Positions 36,561 to 48,524 of a stretch of 64,000 nucleotides of DNA are shown in pieces (the stretch's first letter is position 1; each line of letters opens with the position of its first letter). The notes under the pieces were generated by a model, which had not been told where the DNA came from, did not search any database, and saw only the letters and a program-made list of their open reading frames with translations. The translations under genes and the position numbers were made by a program. The stretch is taken from assembly GCF_008831285.2 (NCBI RefSeq), contig NC_045148.1, forward strand, positions 5,022,001 to 5,086,000, written 5' to 3'. The DNA comes from Nymphaea colorata (taxonomy: Eukaryota; Streptophyta; Magnoliopsida; Nymphaeales; Nymphaeaceae).

Positions 36561-37253
36561 TGCCAAGTTTGACGAAAAGTAATATGTAAATCAAGAAATT
36601 TTGGGCCGTATGGACAATTGTCCAGACATGCTCTTACGTGGCTCTGTCACAGCTTATCAACTTAACAATTAAGGCCACAACTTTGACTACTAGCATAACA
36701 AGGAAGGCCCTCCTCCAAAAATAGATAAGTGAAAACAGTAGACCCGTCAAATTTTCTCTCAACAGTATACGCATCCTTGACTTGACCCAAAGCAGGGACC
36801 GACGTAGAGCAGATTGCTCCTTACAGTGACCGTTACTATGCAACGATCTATTAAAATCGAGAACTTAATGTGAGGAGAAAGTAATTAATACGTAAGTTTG
36901 ATCAACTCAAACCAGATCAATCATTCTTTTTAAATGTTTATTTAAAGAAAACCATCTTAGGCATAAAATCCCCAAAGCCATATCATGTCAGTCCTGAAAT
37001 TTGGGTGGACTTGCGGTACATTTTCTAACTCTTGCAATACAATGGAGTAATACAATAGTGTTCCTAGGACCAAAGAATTCGAACCTCGAACCCATAAGTA
37101 TAAGCTCTTGCTGCCCAGTTGCATTATACCCTATACTTAATTTCACATTTAAAAATTTATTTGAAAATTAGATACCTAAAATGGATTTTTCCATAAATTT
37201 TAGAGGCAAAAAGAAATTAAGACTAATAGGCGACTTTAAAGCTTTGACAAATG

Positions 37254-37254
<1 letters not shown>

Positions 37255-37327
<73 letters not shown>
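37255..37327. repeat. (CT)n(TA)n compound microsatellite
   Basis: A CT run to about 37285 followed by a TA run, ending some 25 bp before the conserved upstream block of thaumatin-like gene 2. A TA run also lies about 190 bp before the equivalent block of gene 1 (20498-20531). Confidence 0.97.
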
Positions 37328-37330
<3 letters not shown>

Positions 37331-37352
37331 CTATGTGATGAAAGCAAGCTTG

Positions 37353-37589
37353 GCTGTTTCAGTTTGAGTAAATTGACCGCAAACAACCAAGTCAAGTCAA
37401 GAAAGTACAAAATTGGGGCAACTAATATTCAATAGGATTTCTGTGGATAAGTTTGTTCAGTAAGAAGCCGGCCTAAGATCCAAGGCTGCTAAGCGCTAGC
37501 AGCCGCGCGCGCTCGAAATTCCGTAAACAGAACTCTTGATCCAACTATAAATACAACCCCTTAATCCTCCTCTCCCTCCATCCCCAAAA
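37353..37589 (+). promoter_or_regulatory. Promoter of thaumatin-like gene 2
   Basis: The block to about 37540 matches 20720-20880 of gene 1. A clear TATA box (tataaata, 37546-37553) stands 37 bp before the last base ahead of the ATG at 37590, which implies a very short, CT-rich 5' leader. Confidence 0.75.
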
Positions 37590-38273
37590 ATGTCGCAGAT
37601 CACTATCCCCCTGTTTCCCCTCCTCACCATCGCCCTGATCTCACTCCTCCCTCTTTCCCGTTCAGCCAACTTTGAGATAAGGAACCAGTGCTCCTACACC
37701 GTATGGGCCGCTGCCGTCCCTGGCGGTGGCCAGCAGCTCAACCCCGGCCAGTCCTGGAACCTCTTTGTCAACCCCGGCACCAAGATGGCACGCGTATGGG
37801 CCCGCACCGGCTGCAACTTCGACGCCAGCGGCCGCGGCGGCTGCCAAACCGGCGACTGTGGTGGCGTTTTGGCCTGCCAGGCCTTCGGGCGGCCGCCCAA
37901 CACCCTGGCCGAGTATGCGCTGAACCAGTTCAACAACCTCGACTTCTTTGACATCTCGCTGATAGACGGGTTCAACGTCCCCATGGCGTTCAACCCCGTC
38001 AGCGGCAGCTGCCGAGGGATCACCTGCAACGCCGACATCCTCGGGCAGTGCCCCAACGAGCTCCGGGTGCCCGGCGGCTGCAACAACGCCTGCACCACCT
38101 TCAAGCAAGACCAGTACTGCTGCACCGGATCGGCGGCCAACAACTGCGGCCCGACCAACTACTCAAAGTTCTTCAAGGACAGATGCCCTACCTCTTACAG
38201 CTACCCCAAGGACGATGCAACCAGCACTTTCACCTGCTCTAACACTGACTACCGAGTCATCTTTTGCCCTTAA
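37590..38273 (+). CDS. Thaumatin-like protein 2 (PR-5/osmotin family)
   Basis: A 227-residue intronless secreted PR-5 protein, paralogous to the gene at 21381. The signal peptide is residues 1-26 (cut after ...SRSA). The mature part is 201 residues with 16 cysteines. The signature [12 protein letters not shown] spans about 82-93, and the acidic-cleft residues include R69, E109, D122 and D127. Mature proteins 1 and 2 differ at few positions, several of them charge-altering (D/N, H/R, Q/R, Q/K), which makes this copy more basic. Very G+C-rich at third codon positions compared with its AT-rich surroundings. The ATG chosen is the first one downstream of a well-placed TATA box. The role inferred from the family is apoplastic defence or stress response. 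Enzyme activity against glucans is possible but not readable from sequence. Confidence 0.96.
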   Translation: MSQITIPLFPLLTIALISLLPLSRSANFEIRNQCSYTVWAAAVPGGGQQLNPGQSWNLFVNPGTKMARVWARTGCNFDASGRGGCQTGDCGGVLACQAFGRPPNTLAEYALNQFNNLDFFDISLIDGFNVPMAFNPVSGSCRGITCNADILGQCPNELRVPGGCNNACTTFKQDQYCCTGSAANNCGPTNYSKFFKDRCPTSYSYPKDDATSTFTCSNTDYRVIFCP

Positions 38274-38529
38274 AATAAACGGATCATGGTAAATAAAAGC
38301 TGCATGGCAGCTCCACTGTGACCTTGGTTTGGAAGCCAGTGTACAATTATCTATTTCAATAAGAAGAGCGCGCTGCTTTACTTTTATGTACTTGTAATTG
38401 ATTTCATAGACTGCTTAAAAATCTGTGCTAGCTTGGATTCCTAGAACAAAGCATGTAGCAAGCAGCATGGGCTTGCTAGTTAATGACCGTTTGAATAAAG
38501 GATCAGCTTCTTTGTCTCGTGTGGTGCCT

Positions 38530-39125
38530 TTTTTCTTCTTCCGAATACGATCTTTTTTCTTCTTCCGAATACGATCTCTTACTAAAGATGTCGGTGGATC
38601 ATATTTGGATTGGATATATCTTTAATCATATCTTTTTTTTCAGATATTTACATATTCGAATAATAATTCAAATTCAAACTCAAATAAAGAAAACTCATAC
38701 CGAATCCAAATCTAAAATCCGATTTATGATCCGAATCAAGAATTCAAATTCAAATTCAAATAAAGAAAAATCAAACCCAAATCCAAATCTAAAATCCAAT
38801 TTTACAATTCGAATTCGATCCAAAACTGATTTTTATATTTACATCTAAATCCGAATCCGAATTTTGAATTGGATTTTACCAATTTTCAAAATTTAATATC
38901 ATTAGATATAAGAGATTTGTCTAAAAATGAATCCAATCCAAATTCGCATTTGAATCTGATTAGATATTTATGTATATTTGAAACCGATCGAATGTCATTT
39001 ATTAAATTTGAATATGAATCCGATTTGGTTTCTCAATCAGATATTAGCTTTTTTTACATATCCGACTTTTTCGTATTGGTTCGGGTGAATGTCCTATTCA
39101 AATCGGATATATTGACATCCCTAAA
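38530..39125 (-). repeat. AT-rich dispersed element (gggatgt-ended)
   Basis: Sequence full of aattcaaattcaaa and atccgaatcc. Its reverse complement starts agggatgtcaatata and is clearly homologous to 52381-52786 on the plus strand, sharing blocks such as cataaatatct and ttaaattttgaaaat. This is a short non-autonomous element of unknown class. Overlapping open frames (for example 38519-38848) are low-complexity. Confidence 0.65.
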
Positions 39126-40345
39126 TACCACGTCCTGAATATACTCTTATGTATGTGGGAAAGAATTGATCTACAAACAGCGCTAAGTACTAATCCATGG
39201 GCTTTTAACATATCTTTGATAAGATAGATAAAAGTGACCTCAAATCTGTTCACTCCATCACATGTCCTTTTCTTACCCTTTTGCTGGTGGGACAGTTATG
39301 TCTTTCAACTTGTGGTCAGAACTAGCCGGCTGCTGGTATGCTTAATAACTAAAATGCTCTTGGTGAATAGAAAAAGAGAACTTTTTGCAAAAACAAAAAA
39401 AATAACCTTATGAAAATTAAGAGACTAAAAAGGATATTTATTTTTAAACAATTTTCAAAACACCCCAACTCCTACCTGTTTTTTTGTCTTGCATGCACCA
39501 AGTGGTGCATGCAACTCACTCTCAACTTTTTGTATAACCAGCTTAGATTTCTGTAACTACAATATAATAGAAGAATAAAGAATGCAAGCCCGAAAGGGCG
39601 TATGAATCCTGTTTGCGCTGAGAAAAAGGAAAGGAGAAATGAACATAAACGTAAAGGGTTGAAACCAGCTATAGGAGAAAAGGAGAATATGCGCTGAACG
39701 ATCCACAATCGGCATAATCACACTACATGAAGACCGTGGAGTAGGCAGAGCTTCCAATGATCTTCAAACTGTGGCTATAAATCAACTTGGATTTTGACCT
39801 TATCTTAACTCCAATCCTCAAGGTCCAAACTGGTAAGCAGTGTGGGTACCCTTTTTTTATTTTTCGTTATGTGGATCTTAGATAAACCATAATCCACCTA
39901 AATTGAAACAAGGTGCAAAAATCTAATTATTATGTATGTTCTATAGATAAAAACGTAAACATCTGATGCCACGTAAAGTTGCTAGTTAAGCACCTCTTCT
40001 ATGTTTAAGAGAAGGAAACTCCAATCACTCAACGCAGGTATACTAAGCAACCATCGATCTTTTACGGACTTCAATGCTGGAAGAGCATCCATGGCCTTGA
40101 TGCTGCTTTAAAAATATAATATTTGCCTCTGAGGATGATCTGTGGTATCGTTAGAGTAGGACTATAAGAGAACAACTTTATTTGGCGGCCTTCTTGATTT
40201 TGGTAGTTGTTAATTATCCTTCAATACTTTGATTGAGGAGTCTTCACGCCAAATGTCCACACGCCAACACCCTGAGTCAACCATCCAAAATATCCATGCC
40301 TTGGAAACTGATTATAGCCATCAAACTTGACCTCAAAGACATTTA
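39126..40345. other. Spacer with no recognisable gene
   Basis: No domain, RNA gene or clear repeat seen. Open frames on the minus strand near 39472-39757 do not resemble any family I know. Confidence 0.5.
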
Positions 40346-40347
40346 AA

Positions 40348-40700
40348 TATTTCCTCAAGGTTGGCACAGGGTCGGGCTGTCGGTGGGTACCCCGTACCTG
40401 GCCCGACTCGGGCCCAAGCTTGGCCCCTCTAAAAAAAAGGGCATTAGGCCAGCCGAATAAATTTATCGGGCCAGCCCGTTTTGACCAGATAAGTCCGGGT
40501 GGGTCTGATAATTTTTTTAATATTTATTTTATTAATTTATATATATATATAATATTTTATTATGATTAATTATATGTATTATTTTATATTAAAAATATAT
40601 TTTTTAATTTAATCGGATAAAGCCGAGCCGGCTCGGGTTTTAGGTCGGACCAAGCCTGGGCTGAAGTTTGGGGTGTCAGGCGAGCTGAGCCCAGCTCCTT
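40348..40700. repeat. GGCC/CCGG-rich short dispersed element
   Basis: A GC-rich head (gtcgggctgtcggtggg, gcccgactcgggccc) and GC-rich tail (gccgagccggctcggg) flank an AT-only centre with a taatatttta-like core. The same head-AT-tail plan occurs at 48525-48730 and 60130-60440. No coding content. The class is unknown. Confidence 0.6.
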
Positions 40701-42134
40701 ATCCGGCCAGGCTTAAAAGGCGGTCCAAAGCAAATCGTGAACTCGCGAGAGGGCTAGAAAAGCTCGTCAGATTGATGCTCAAATTGTATTCTTGTCTGCT
40801 TGACATTGACATTAAGCATAATACACAGTCTGTGGGGAGACATACAGTGTTAAGGTTCCCTCTATACGTAGAACTAAGAAGAGATGAACAATCTTCTTGA
40901 TGCTGGTGAGGCCTACATTTATTTGGGAAAACATACCAAATTTAAGACCTGTGAAGTTATGGTAAATGGGGGTTAAATTTCTTCAAATGGTTGTGCTTCA
41001 TGCCAACTGGGAAAGTTCCTCTAATTTATTCCTTCACAATTAAGTCAAATTTTGGATAGAGTTGTGAGGTTACGGTTTGAATGGGTTATGAAAATTTGAT
41101 ATTTCTCACATAACCCATTAGTTAAAATATTAGGGTGCTTGAACTGCGATTTCTTACACCTCTGCTGCTTTTTTTTAGTTATCATCTACAATTAGGCTGC
41201 GCATCAGGTCGAGCCAAGTCGAGAGTGAGTTGCATCTGATGCTCGGTGCACACAACACATGCACGCCAAAAAAAATAGAGTTGGGATATTTTAGAAATTA
41301 TTTAAAAAAAATGTTATTGCTAGTCTTTTTAACTCTTTTGGTTTCTTTTTTATCTTTACAAAAAGTTTTTTTTTTTAATTTATCAAGAGTGTTTTTGTCA
41401 TTAACCATATTTGCAACTAAAATTTTGTACACCAATAAAGCATACATAAAAGTCGACCCATTCGTTGACCCATGAGGGCCCGACAAGTCTTATAGGTCTT
41501 GGACACAGCCTGATACTCAACTGTTTAATCTCAGCCGTAGGCAAGCCCAATATCAAACAGTATCATGTTGGACCTAACCACCCGAATTATTGTGAATAAA
41601 ATTATTTTGGTAGTTTTATAATAAAAGATTTTAATACTGTCATGTGGTCACATGGGCCTTATATCAAATATTAAATTAACAACAATATACAATACACCCC
41701 ACCCATAGCATACAAAGTTATGCTCCAAAATGAGCCATATTCTCGTCCCTTTTTGCAACTACGATACATAATTCCCTAATATTTCTACTACTTTGCTTCT
41801 TGCTCTTCTTCTACTTCATCTGCTCCTTCATTGTCACTTTTTTTTTTTTCACCACTCATGTGTACAAGTGGAAACAATCAATATTTTTTTTCTCACGACA
41901 TCCATCATCAGAGCTTTTTCAGCAAGTTCTTTTTCCTCTCTTGATAGCTACAATTTCTTCACATATTTGATTTTTTTTTTTTAAATCATAGAAATATGAT
42001 ATTTTATCATTAGCATGATTATAAGGGCAGAGTACTTTAGAATGATTTAGCTTTGATCTCAAAATTAACTTGGACCTAGAATTAAGTAATATTATCAAAT
42101 CAGTAGATGGGATCCAAATCAATATTGTCATGTG

Positions 42135-42300
42135 GCTGAAAGAGTCCCCTCGAGTGGATCAACCAATGATGCCTCAACTGGTTCGGATGCATTGTCTGAT
42201 CATATAAGTTCTGATCCCATAAACCCTTTCTTCCTACATCATAGTGATAATCCCGGTGCAATTCTTGCATGTATCCAAGTCTTTAACAAAAAAGAACTAA
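42135..42300 (+). pseudogene. Copia gag N-terminal fragment
   Basis: Reads NPFFLHHSDNPGAIL, the opening motif of plant copia gag proteins (the gag-polypeptide start preceding the UBN2 part). No ATG, and the continuation is lost within a few codons. Isolated relic. The following 42400-44240 is G+C-richer than its surroundings, with no recognisable gene. Confidence 0.75.
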
Positions 42301-44451
42301 GGCAGCAACAGTGTCTAGAACATTATGCCGACAAAAATTCTCCTCCTTTCATGTGTTTACTTGCTACTACTGTCAAGAAGAAGCCTCTGTGAACATGTCC
42401 ACCGGAGGTAGAACCGCGTCTGGGAAAAAATTAAATTTAGGGTGTTAACAGGGCTCCCTTTGAGCTCCTCATCATCAAGGCGGGAGTTACATCTTCTTGA
42501 GGCACCGTCATCACCAGCTGCTCATCCTCCACGTGTCATCCATCCATGGCCCAAGGCCACCTCATCTTCAACGCACCCTAAGCACTAACTTCCCTCGCAT
42601 CACCCACGCGCCATCATTGAGCAGTTAAGGTACGTATTAAACTCCTCTAGTTAGGACTTCATCTTCACACCTCTTGCCCTCCTTTTCCTCCAAATTCATC
42701 CACGCGAGCCTTAATCCCCCATCGCACCTCGTTACTCATTCATTAGCTTTTAACACTCCACTCGTCTCACATTAATCCAATAGCTCCTAGCCTTAACTCT
42801 CAACCACCCTAGCGAGTCTCTTGGGCTGTCTCCTTACCCAAAACTGCCAGCCCCACCATTTACCTCGCATTGACATCCCATCACCAATTTAATCCCTTCG
42901 GCATCCACAGTCACCTTCGCCTTACCCAAGTTGTAACCGTCGACCAACCTTGAACCAAGTCAACCGAACCCACTAGGTCCGACCAACTCAAACCTAGCTT
43001 AGCTCTTGGCCCTTCTGGATGTATTAGCTAATCGAGAATAAGAAGGCCAGGGAAAGACCTGAACCTTTCTAATCATAGACCAAGCCCACCAAACCCATAC
43101 CGAGCTCACTCCCTTCTTCCGAGCTCGACCTATCCTCTTGGAGTCCAGTAGTTAGGATCATCTCCAATGCAGCTCGTGACATCCTCGGTATTCAGTGGGC
43201 GCCATCCAACTAATGGTATTCCTCTCGTTGCCGCAACTCGAGTCGACCACCGACAACGTCCCTCGTAGGCGTGTTAGATGACCTCGGCCAGGCGGGCCGA
43301 GCCCTACCGCATCCAGCGCGCACACGTTTTCACCTATAGCTGCACACGGCCGACCGAGGCCAACCACAGGCGCAATCCCGCGGCCATCCGAGGCTGACAG
43401 CAGGCGCGATACCTTCGGTGTCCTCAGTCAACAGCGACCAGCGCTGTTGTCCAGCAACGCCGAGACCTATCGGCCAGCTCCAGCAGACTTCCAGGCGTCA
43501 TCGGCCGACACCCAATCGGCCAGATATCCGAGACGTGGCTTTGCCACTAGTCTTCTCTCGGATCACTTTTGCTGTTAAGGTCGACACCCGATCGGCCAGG
43601 TAAACTCTTAATCTCCCTATAGAACGCGGAACACGGGTGTATTTTGCTTTTACCCAGGCTCTAGCCTATAGCCACTGTCGACAGTCCTTTCGAGGCACTT
43701 CGCCAAGGACACGACTGTGGGTTAGCAAGACCACTTAACGGAAACTCCATGGTTTGGCCTTTCTTAGGCATGGATGTTGTGGTTTGCATGTGAATGTGAG
43801 TGAGTTGCGATAGAATACATTTGTATCGCTCACGGCTGTAAAAGCTTGATCCTTCTAGTCTTGTAGTAGGTTTTAGCCATTGGGTTTGAGAAACCGCACT
43901 TGTGTCGTTGTCCGAGGGTACTTTTAAGTTGAGGTTGCTGTTCGGTAGAAAATATTTTGTAAATATAATTTGCTTTAAGTTGGTTTTTATACTACCGCGA
44001 GCGAACCTGGAGTTGGGATCTACACTCAGGCTTAGAAATTTGTAGGCCGGGTCTAGGTTCCCACTTGGAACCATATCATGGGACTTCTCTTCCATGACGT
44101 TTGATAAGGAGGGTGGCCGGGGCAAGATCACACTAACGGATGAGAACATTGGTGTGAAACCGGAAGGACGATATTGGCAGCACATGGAGGCAAGAACGAA
44201 CAAAGTGAGGCTAACATTGGTAGCCTCTGTGGGGAGTTGGACTGAGGCCTCAAATATTTAAGTGAGGTTACACGGTTGATTGAAGCTTTGACCGAACCCG
44301 GCGTTCAGTCAAAGGAGAGACGGCGAGTTAGAGCGGTCAACACCCAAACAGTAGAAGAGGCTAGTGGAAGGAGACTGGGTAAGGGAAAGTCAAAGTCAGA
44401 CGGAACGATGTGGACAAGCCCAGCACCAACAAAGGCGACAAGGTTCAGACT

Positions 44452-44690
44452 AGGCCCAAACAACTCAGCAGGACCGAGTGAGGCGGACCAGTTTTGAGGA
44501 GCGCATTCAGGCGCTAATGCTGAACAGCAGCCGAGTCTAACTCGATCGACCCGGTTAGTATTTGCTTTTGTTCCTGTTTTCAGTTTCTTGTCTCGGCTCC
44601 GACCGAGACGAGTGAGACCCGATACGCTCAACAGTATATAACTTGAGCTTTGCATCTAATAAGCCTATCCCTAGATGGAATTGAAGAAGT
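44452..44690 (+). repeat. Left terminal-type repeat of gag-only element
   Basis: Pairs with 47166-47395. Similarity fades after about 44690 (tggaattgaagaag against tgaattgatgaag on the right). 44691-46259 is a G+C-rich leader with no open frame that I can assign. Confidence 0.7.
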
Positions 44691-46259
44691 GTCTCTTCTC
44701 CCGCGGGGAGTTTCTCTTCTTCTCCTCTTCCTGGCGGTTATCTTGACGCCAAAGACATCTCTCTCTGCTGGTCTTCTTCACCAAGAGAGCATACCGCCTG
44801 AAAATTCCAGAGAGGCGGCTGCCGGATCCCGCCCCCGGAAGTTGCACACATCTTCATTCCCAACCCAACGGCCGGTGGTAGAGCAGGGTGCAATCTCCTC
44901 GGCCACGGGGGAGATTAAAGGCCGCGTTCCTGTCTGCAATTGCAGAGGAGGAAGACGACGTTCGAGCATCGGGCAACAGACTCCAAGCCTGTGCATCGAC
45001 CACCGGCGGAACTCCTAAGGCAGATAGGTATCTTACTCTCCCGTGATACTTTCTGTTCGAGTTTCTGTTCTTTCCCGATTGGAATGAGATCTACGTTGCT
45101 GACGTTCAGGCGATTCCGATGATCGGTCTAACGCCTGGATATATCGGATGTAATCATTAATGATCGGAGGTTGAATCCGATTGAGCTATTAAGACGATAA
45201 TCAGGCGCATTCCGTCGCCATGTTGGTGACCGTCTAACGCCTATTCTCTGTCCGGACGGTCTCGGATTTGATCTAGCTTCCTTGGTCGCAATCTTTAGTT
45301 GAATGTGGATTGTCTGTTGTTTGCATCGAGGAATCGGAGGAGAAGATGGAGGAATCCAGTAGTAGATGATTGGGTTTCCTTTGGGTGCTCTCGATTCCTG
45401 CTACATACCGCGCCTGTAATCCCGGATACAACGTTAACTTTTCTATTATCATCGCCCAAATCTGAGGACCATTCTGACGAAAGTTGGGGCCTAACGGAAT
45501 AGAATCGAGTGAGATGTTGATGCCAGCCGGAGTCTGGCGTAGACAGGCGGTGAACAGAACCGGGATCAGCCGATAGGCACCCGCTTCCCCAATCTTCATC
45601 TGAAATTGGGATTTCGCCCTCCTTGTTGATTCATTTCTACGATTTCCCCTTGTTTTCATTTAGTTGTTTAATCTGTTATGATTGATTTGGGGATTTCGGT
45701 GTAATCTATCGAATCTGTCCAAGGTTGACGCTAACGCAGACTGTTATCAGGTTCTATCGGAAACCAGCGGCGAAGAAATCATCTCCGGTGCTATCTACGG
45801 TGGCATCTAGCTGTCGAGCAGGATATGGTCGCCTTCCTGAATGTGTTGAGGATCGCTGGACGCGATTACAGCGCAATCGGAGCTGCTGTTGAGTTAACGC
45901 CAAGATTCCAAAGCTCCGCCTGAACCTGAAAAGACGTTGGAACAGGGGAATCACGTCCTGCCGGCGACAGACGTCAGTTCGATCGGCCGGCGTTGATTAT
46001 CCCGGCCAAATCAGAGGTATAGCATGGAACGAATGGAATCCTAGGAGTCTAGAGATTGTTCATGCACAGTTTCGGAATTTTTGGAGATCTGATGATGCAT
46101 CTGTGAATTTCCGAAGCGCCGCTGTTTTCTGAAGCTGTCGAAGAAGACAGAAACAGGGAACGACTGAAGACTGCCAGATTCAGGCGACCAGAAATCTGGC
46201 GCGCTATTCCTCCCTGGAGCTGATTTGGGGCTGATACTTGGGCGTCCATTCCTCATTCC

Positions 46260-47167
46260 ATGGGAGGCAGAATTCCACTTGAGTTAGCCGAGTTGAGCAG
46301 CATCATTGCAACCATGGGACGCAAAGGGAAATCTATTCAGCAAGGCATATTAGAACCCGAGGGTGATTATGAGGCTGAGGCAGAAATGGGCCGTGGTGAT
46401 GACCGGGTAACACGACTTGATCAAGACATGGGTGAGGTTAGAGCCCAATCCCATAAGTTAGACGCCTTGGATGAGATAGGAGGGATGTTGTCGAGTCTCA
46501 TGGTCTCTCTTCAGGAAATTAAAGCCTCAAATGAACAGCTTAATCAACGCATGGAGCGACTTGAGAAAATGACACAAGGTGTTACTAACCACCAAGATAA
46601 GGGAAAGGGAATCCTTTGTTCACTGAGCACATGTTATAAAAAGGGCAAAGAAGATTTTAGGCCACCCGCCATCCGAGTCCAATTTCCTAAGTTTGAGGGC
46701 AAGGAACCCCATCATTGGATATTTAAAGTGGAGCGATACTTCACTTACCAAAATGTGCCGGTTGAAGATTGGGTCATCCTCTCAGGACTACACTTTGAAG
46801 GGGAGGCTATGCAATGGTACCGGAGGCTCGAGCACACCCACCCGGTGATAGAGTGGAACTTTTTCAAAAGTGCACTTCTAGTACGTTTCGGCGAGTCACC
46901 ATTTACGTACTACTACGACGTTGAATTAAAGAACCTTAAACAAACGTCTACAGTGGAAGAGTACCAAAGACGGTTCGAATACTTGGCTGGTATAGCACAA
47001 GGATGGTCAACTAGGGCTCAAATTGGTGTATTTATCTATGTCAAGGCCCCATTGAGTTACTGGAATGTTATCCCAAGGCCAGAAGTATAGAAGAAAAGAT
47101 TAGGCGGCTGAACATGTTACGCAAGGAAGGCGACAACGAAGAAGGCTACGACGAATTTGAGACCTAG
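46260..47167 (+). CDS. Retrotransposon gag protein, one frameshift near the end
   Basis: A 276-residue frame from the ATG at 46260 (a second ATG at 46314) to a stop at 47090. The N-terminal half is acidic and likely coiled coil (LDEIGGMLSSLMVSLQEI, then NEQLNQRMERLEKM). From about residue 140 it has the gag core: VQFPKFEGKEPHHWIFKVER, GLHFEGEAMQWYRR, FFKSALLVRFGE. After about 47075 the matching text continues in the +1 frame (SIEEKIRRLNMLRKEGD..., stop at 47165-47167), so a small indel cut off the last 30 or so residues. No zinc knuckle is seen. The family role is to form the virus-like particle that packages element RNA. Domains for reverse transcription are absent, so mobility would need enzymes from another element. 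Confidence 0.85.
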
Positions 47168-47395
47168 GCCCAAACAACTCAGCAGGACGAGTCAATGGAA
47201 CCAGTTTTGAGGAGCGCATTCAGGCGTTAATGCTGTACAGCGGCCGAGTCTAACTCGACCGACCCGGTTAGTATTTGCTTTTGTTTCTGTTTCAGTTTCT
47301 TGTATCGGCACAGACCGAGATAGTTGAGACCCGACACTAAGTTGAGCTGTAATAACCCTATCCCCAAAATGAATGAATTGATGAAGTTTTGAATC
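47166..47395 (+). repeat. Right terminal-type repeat of gag-only element
   Basis: Pairs with 44452-44690. Starts at the stop codon of the frame-restored gag end. No separate polypurine tract could be defined. Confidence 0.7.
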
Positions 47396-47819
47396 GTGTG
47401 TTCTTGTTTATATTATATTTCCATTTTATCGGCTCTTCTCCCTAGTCATTGTAGTAGGCTAAGACCTTTGGGCTGGGTGAGCCATCTTGTATCTTCTATC
47501 TAAGGGAGTTTGCGCCCTGGTTGCTGTCTGGCAAGGTTGTAAGGCTTATTAATTTAGCCGACTTAACGTACCTGTCCAAGAGATCTTGGGAAGGGTCAGC
47601 CTTTGGCAGCACTTTTGGGTGTCGCAAGGCAGCACCCTATCAAAGATGTGTCTAACTTGCAAACTAATGAGAAAATAAAGTAGATGAAATTCATAGATCA
47701 AAGTTCATATATGAAATACATTAATTAATAATAAACCAGCATCGGTTAATGACTAATAAGCATGGGCAAGTAAACACGGACATACTAATTTTATAATCAG
47801 AGGCTAAATGAAATAAAAG

Positions 47820-48400
47820 GTTGGTATCTTTGAGGGGGAGAGATAAAGAGTGAAAGGGAGATATATACATATAAGAGAAAGATAGAGAAAAAGCAAAGAA
47901 ACAAAGAAAGAGGTGGAGATTGAGAAAAAGGGTGAAAAGAAAGAAATAAAGAGAGAGAGAGAGAGAGAGGGGGGGGATGAAGAGGGAAAATAAAAAGAGA
48001 GATAGAAACCAAGAACAAGAAAGGGAAAAGAGAAGGAGGAAGATAATAAAGAGAGAGAGAGAGAGAGAGGGGGGGGGGGGGAATGAAGAGGGAAAATAAA
48101 AAGAGAGATAGAAACCAAGAACAACAAAGGGAAAAGAGAAGGAGGAAGATAGTAAATGGAGAGAGATGGGTAAAGAGGAGAGATAAAGAAAACTAGAGAG
48201 AACAACAGAGAGGGGAAAAAAAGAAAATAGAAAAAGAAAAAAAAAACTAGAGATAGAGAGAGAAAGAAAAGAAAGTAGAGAGGGAGAAAAGTAAAACTAA
48301 ATAGATTGATAGAGAGAGAGAAAAGAATATACTGGAAGAGAAAGAAAGCTAGAGATAGAAAGAAAAAGTTGAGAAGACAAGGGAATGATAGGGAAAAAGA
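47820..48400. repeat. Purine-rich low-complexity tract with internal duplication
   Basis: Almost pure A/G on the plus strand. It contains two copies of a block of about 100 bp (starting near 47948 and 48049): a GA run, a G run, then gatgaagagggaaaataaaaag and gatagaaaccaagaac. Long serine/leucine frames on the minus strand are a by-product of the composition. Confidence 0.92.
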
Positions 48401-48524
48401 TACGGATAAAGCAAAGGGGCATACATAACTCTAAATTAACATGCAAAATTTAACAAATTAGTATAGTTATTTGAAATTTTAAGGAATGGTTATTTTCTTC
48501 TCTTAAATCAAGATTATTACTAAG

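Larger units (their letters stand above)
44452..47395 (+). mobile_element. Gag-only LTR-type retroelement (TR-GAG-like)
   Basis: Direct repeats at about 44452-44690 and 47166-47395 (both begin taggcccaaacaactcagcagg and share gaccagttttgaggagcgcattcag-type text with minor changes) flank a leader and a single gag gene. No protease, RT, RNase H or integrase is present between them. The gag ends immediately at the right repeat. This is the plan described for terminal-repeat retrotransposons with GAG domain. The repeats lack clear TG/CA ends. A trace of gag 3' end may also precede the left repeat, so a head-to-tail truncated copy is an alternative. Confidence 0.65.

Noticed and set aside
43158-44655. 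Several open frames in the G+C-rich stretch before the gag-only element
   Set aside because: No domain recognised, frames on both strands of similar length, and part belongs to the terminal-type repeat.
47797-48205. Long Ser/Leu/Phe-rich frames on the minus strand
   Set aside because: By-product of the purine tract; the peptide is low-complexity and contains the tandem duplication.
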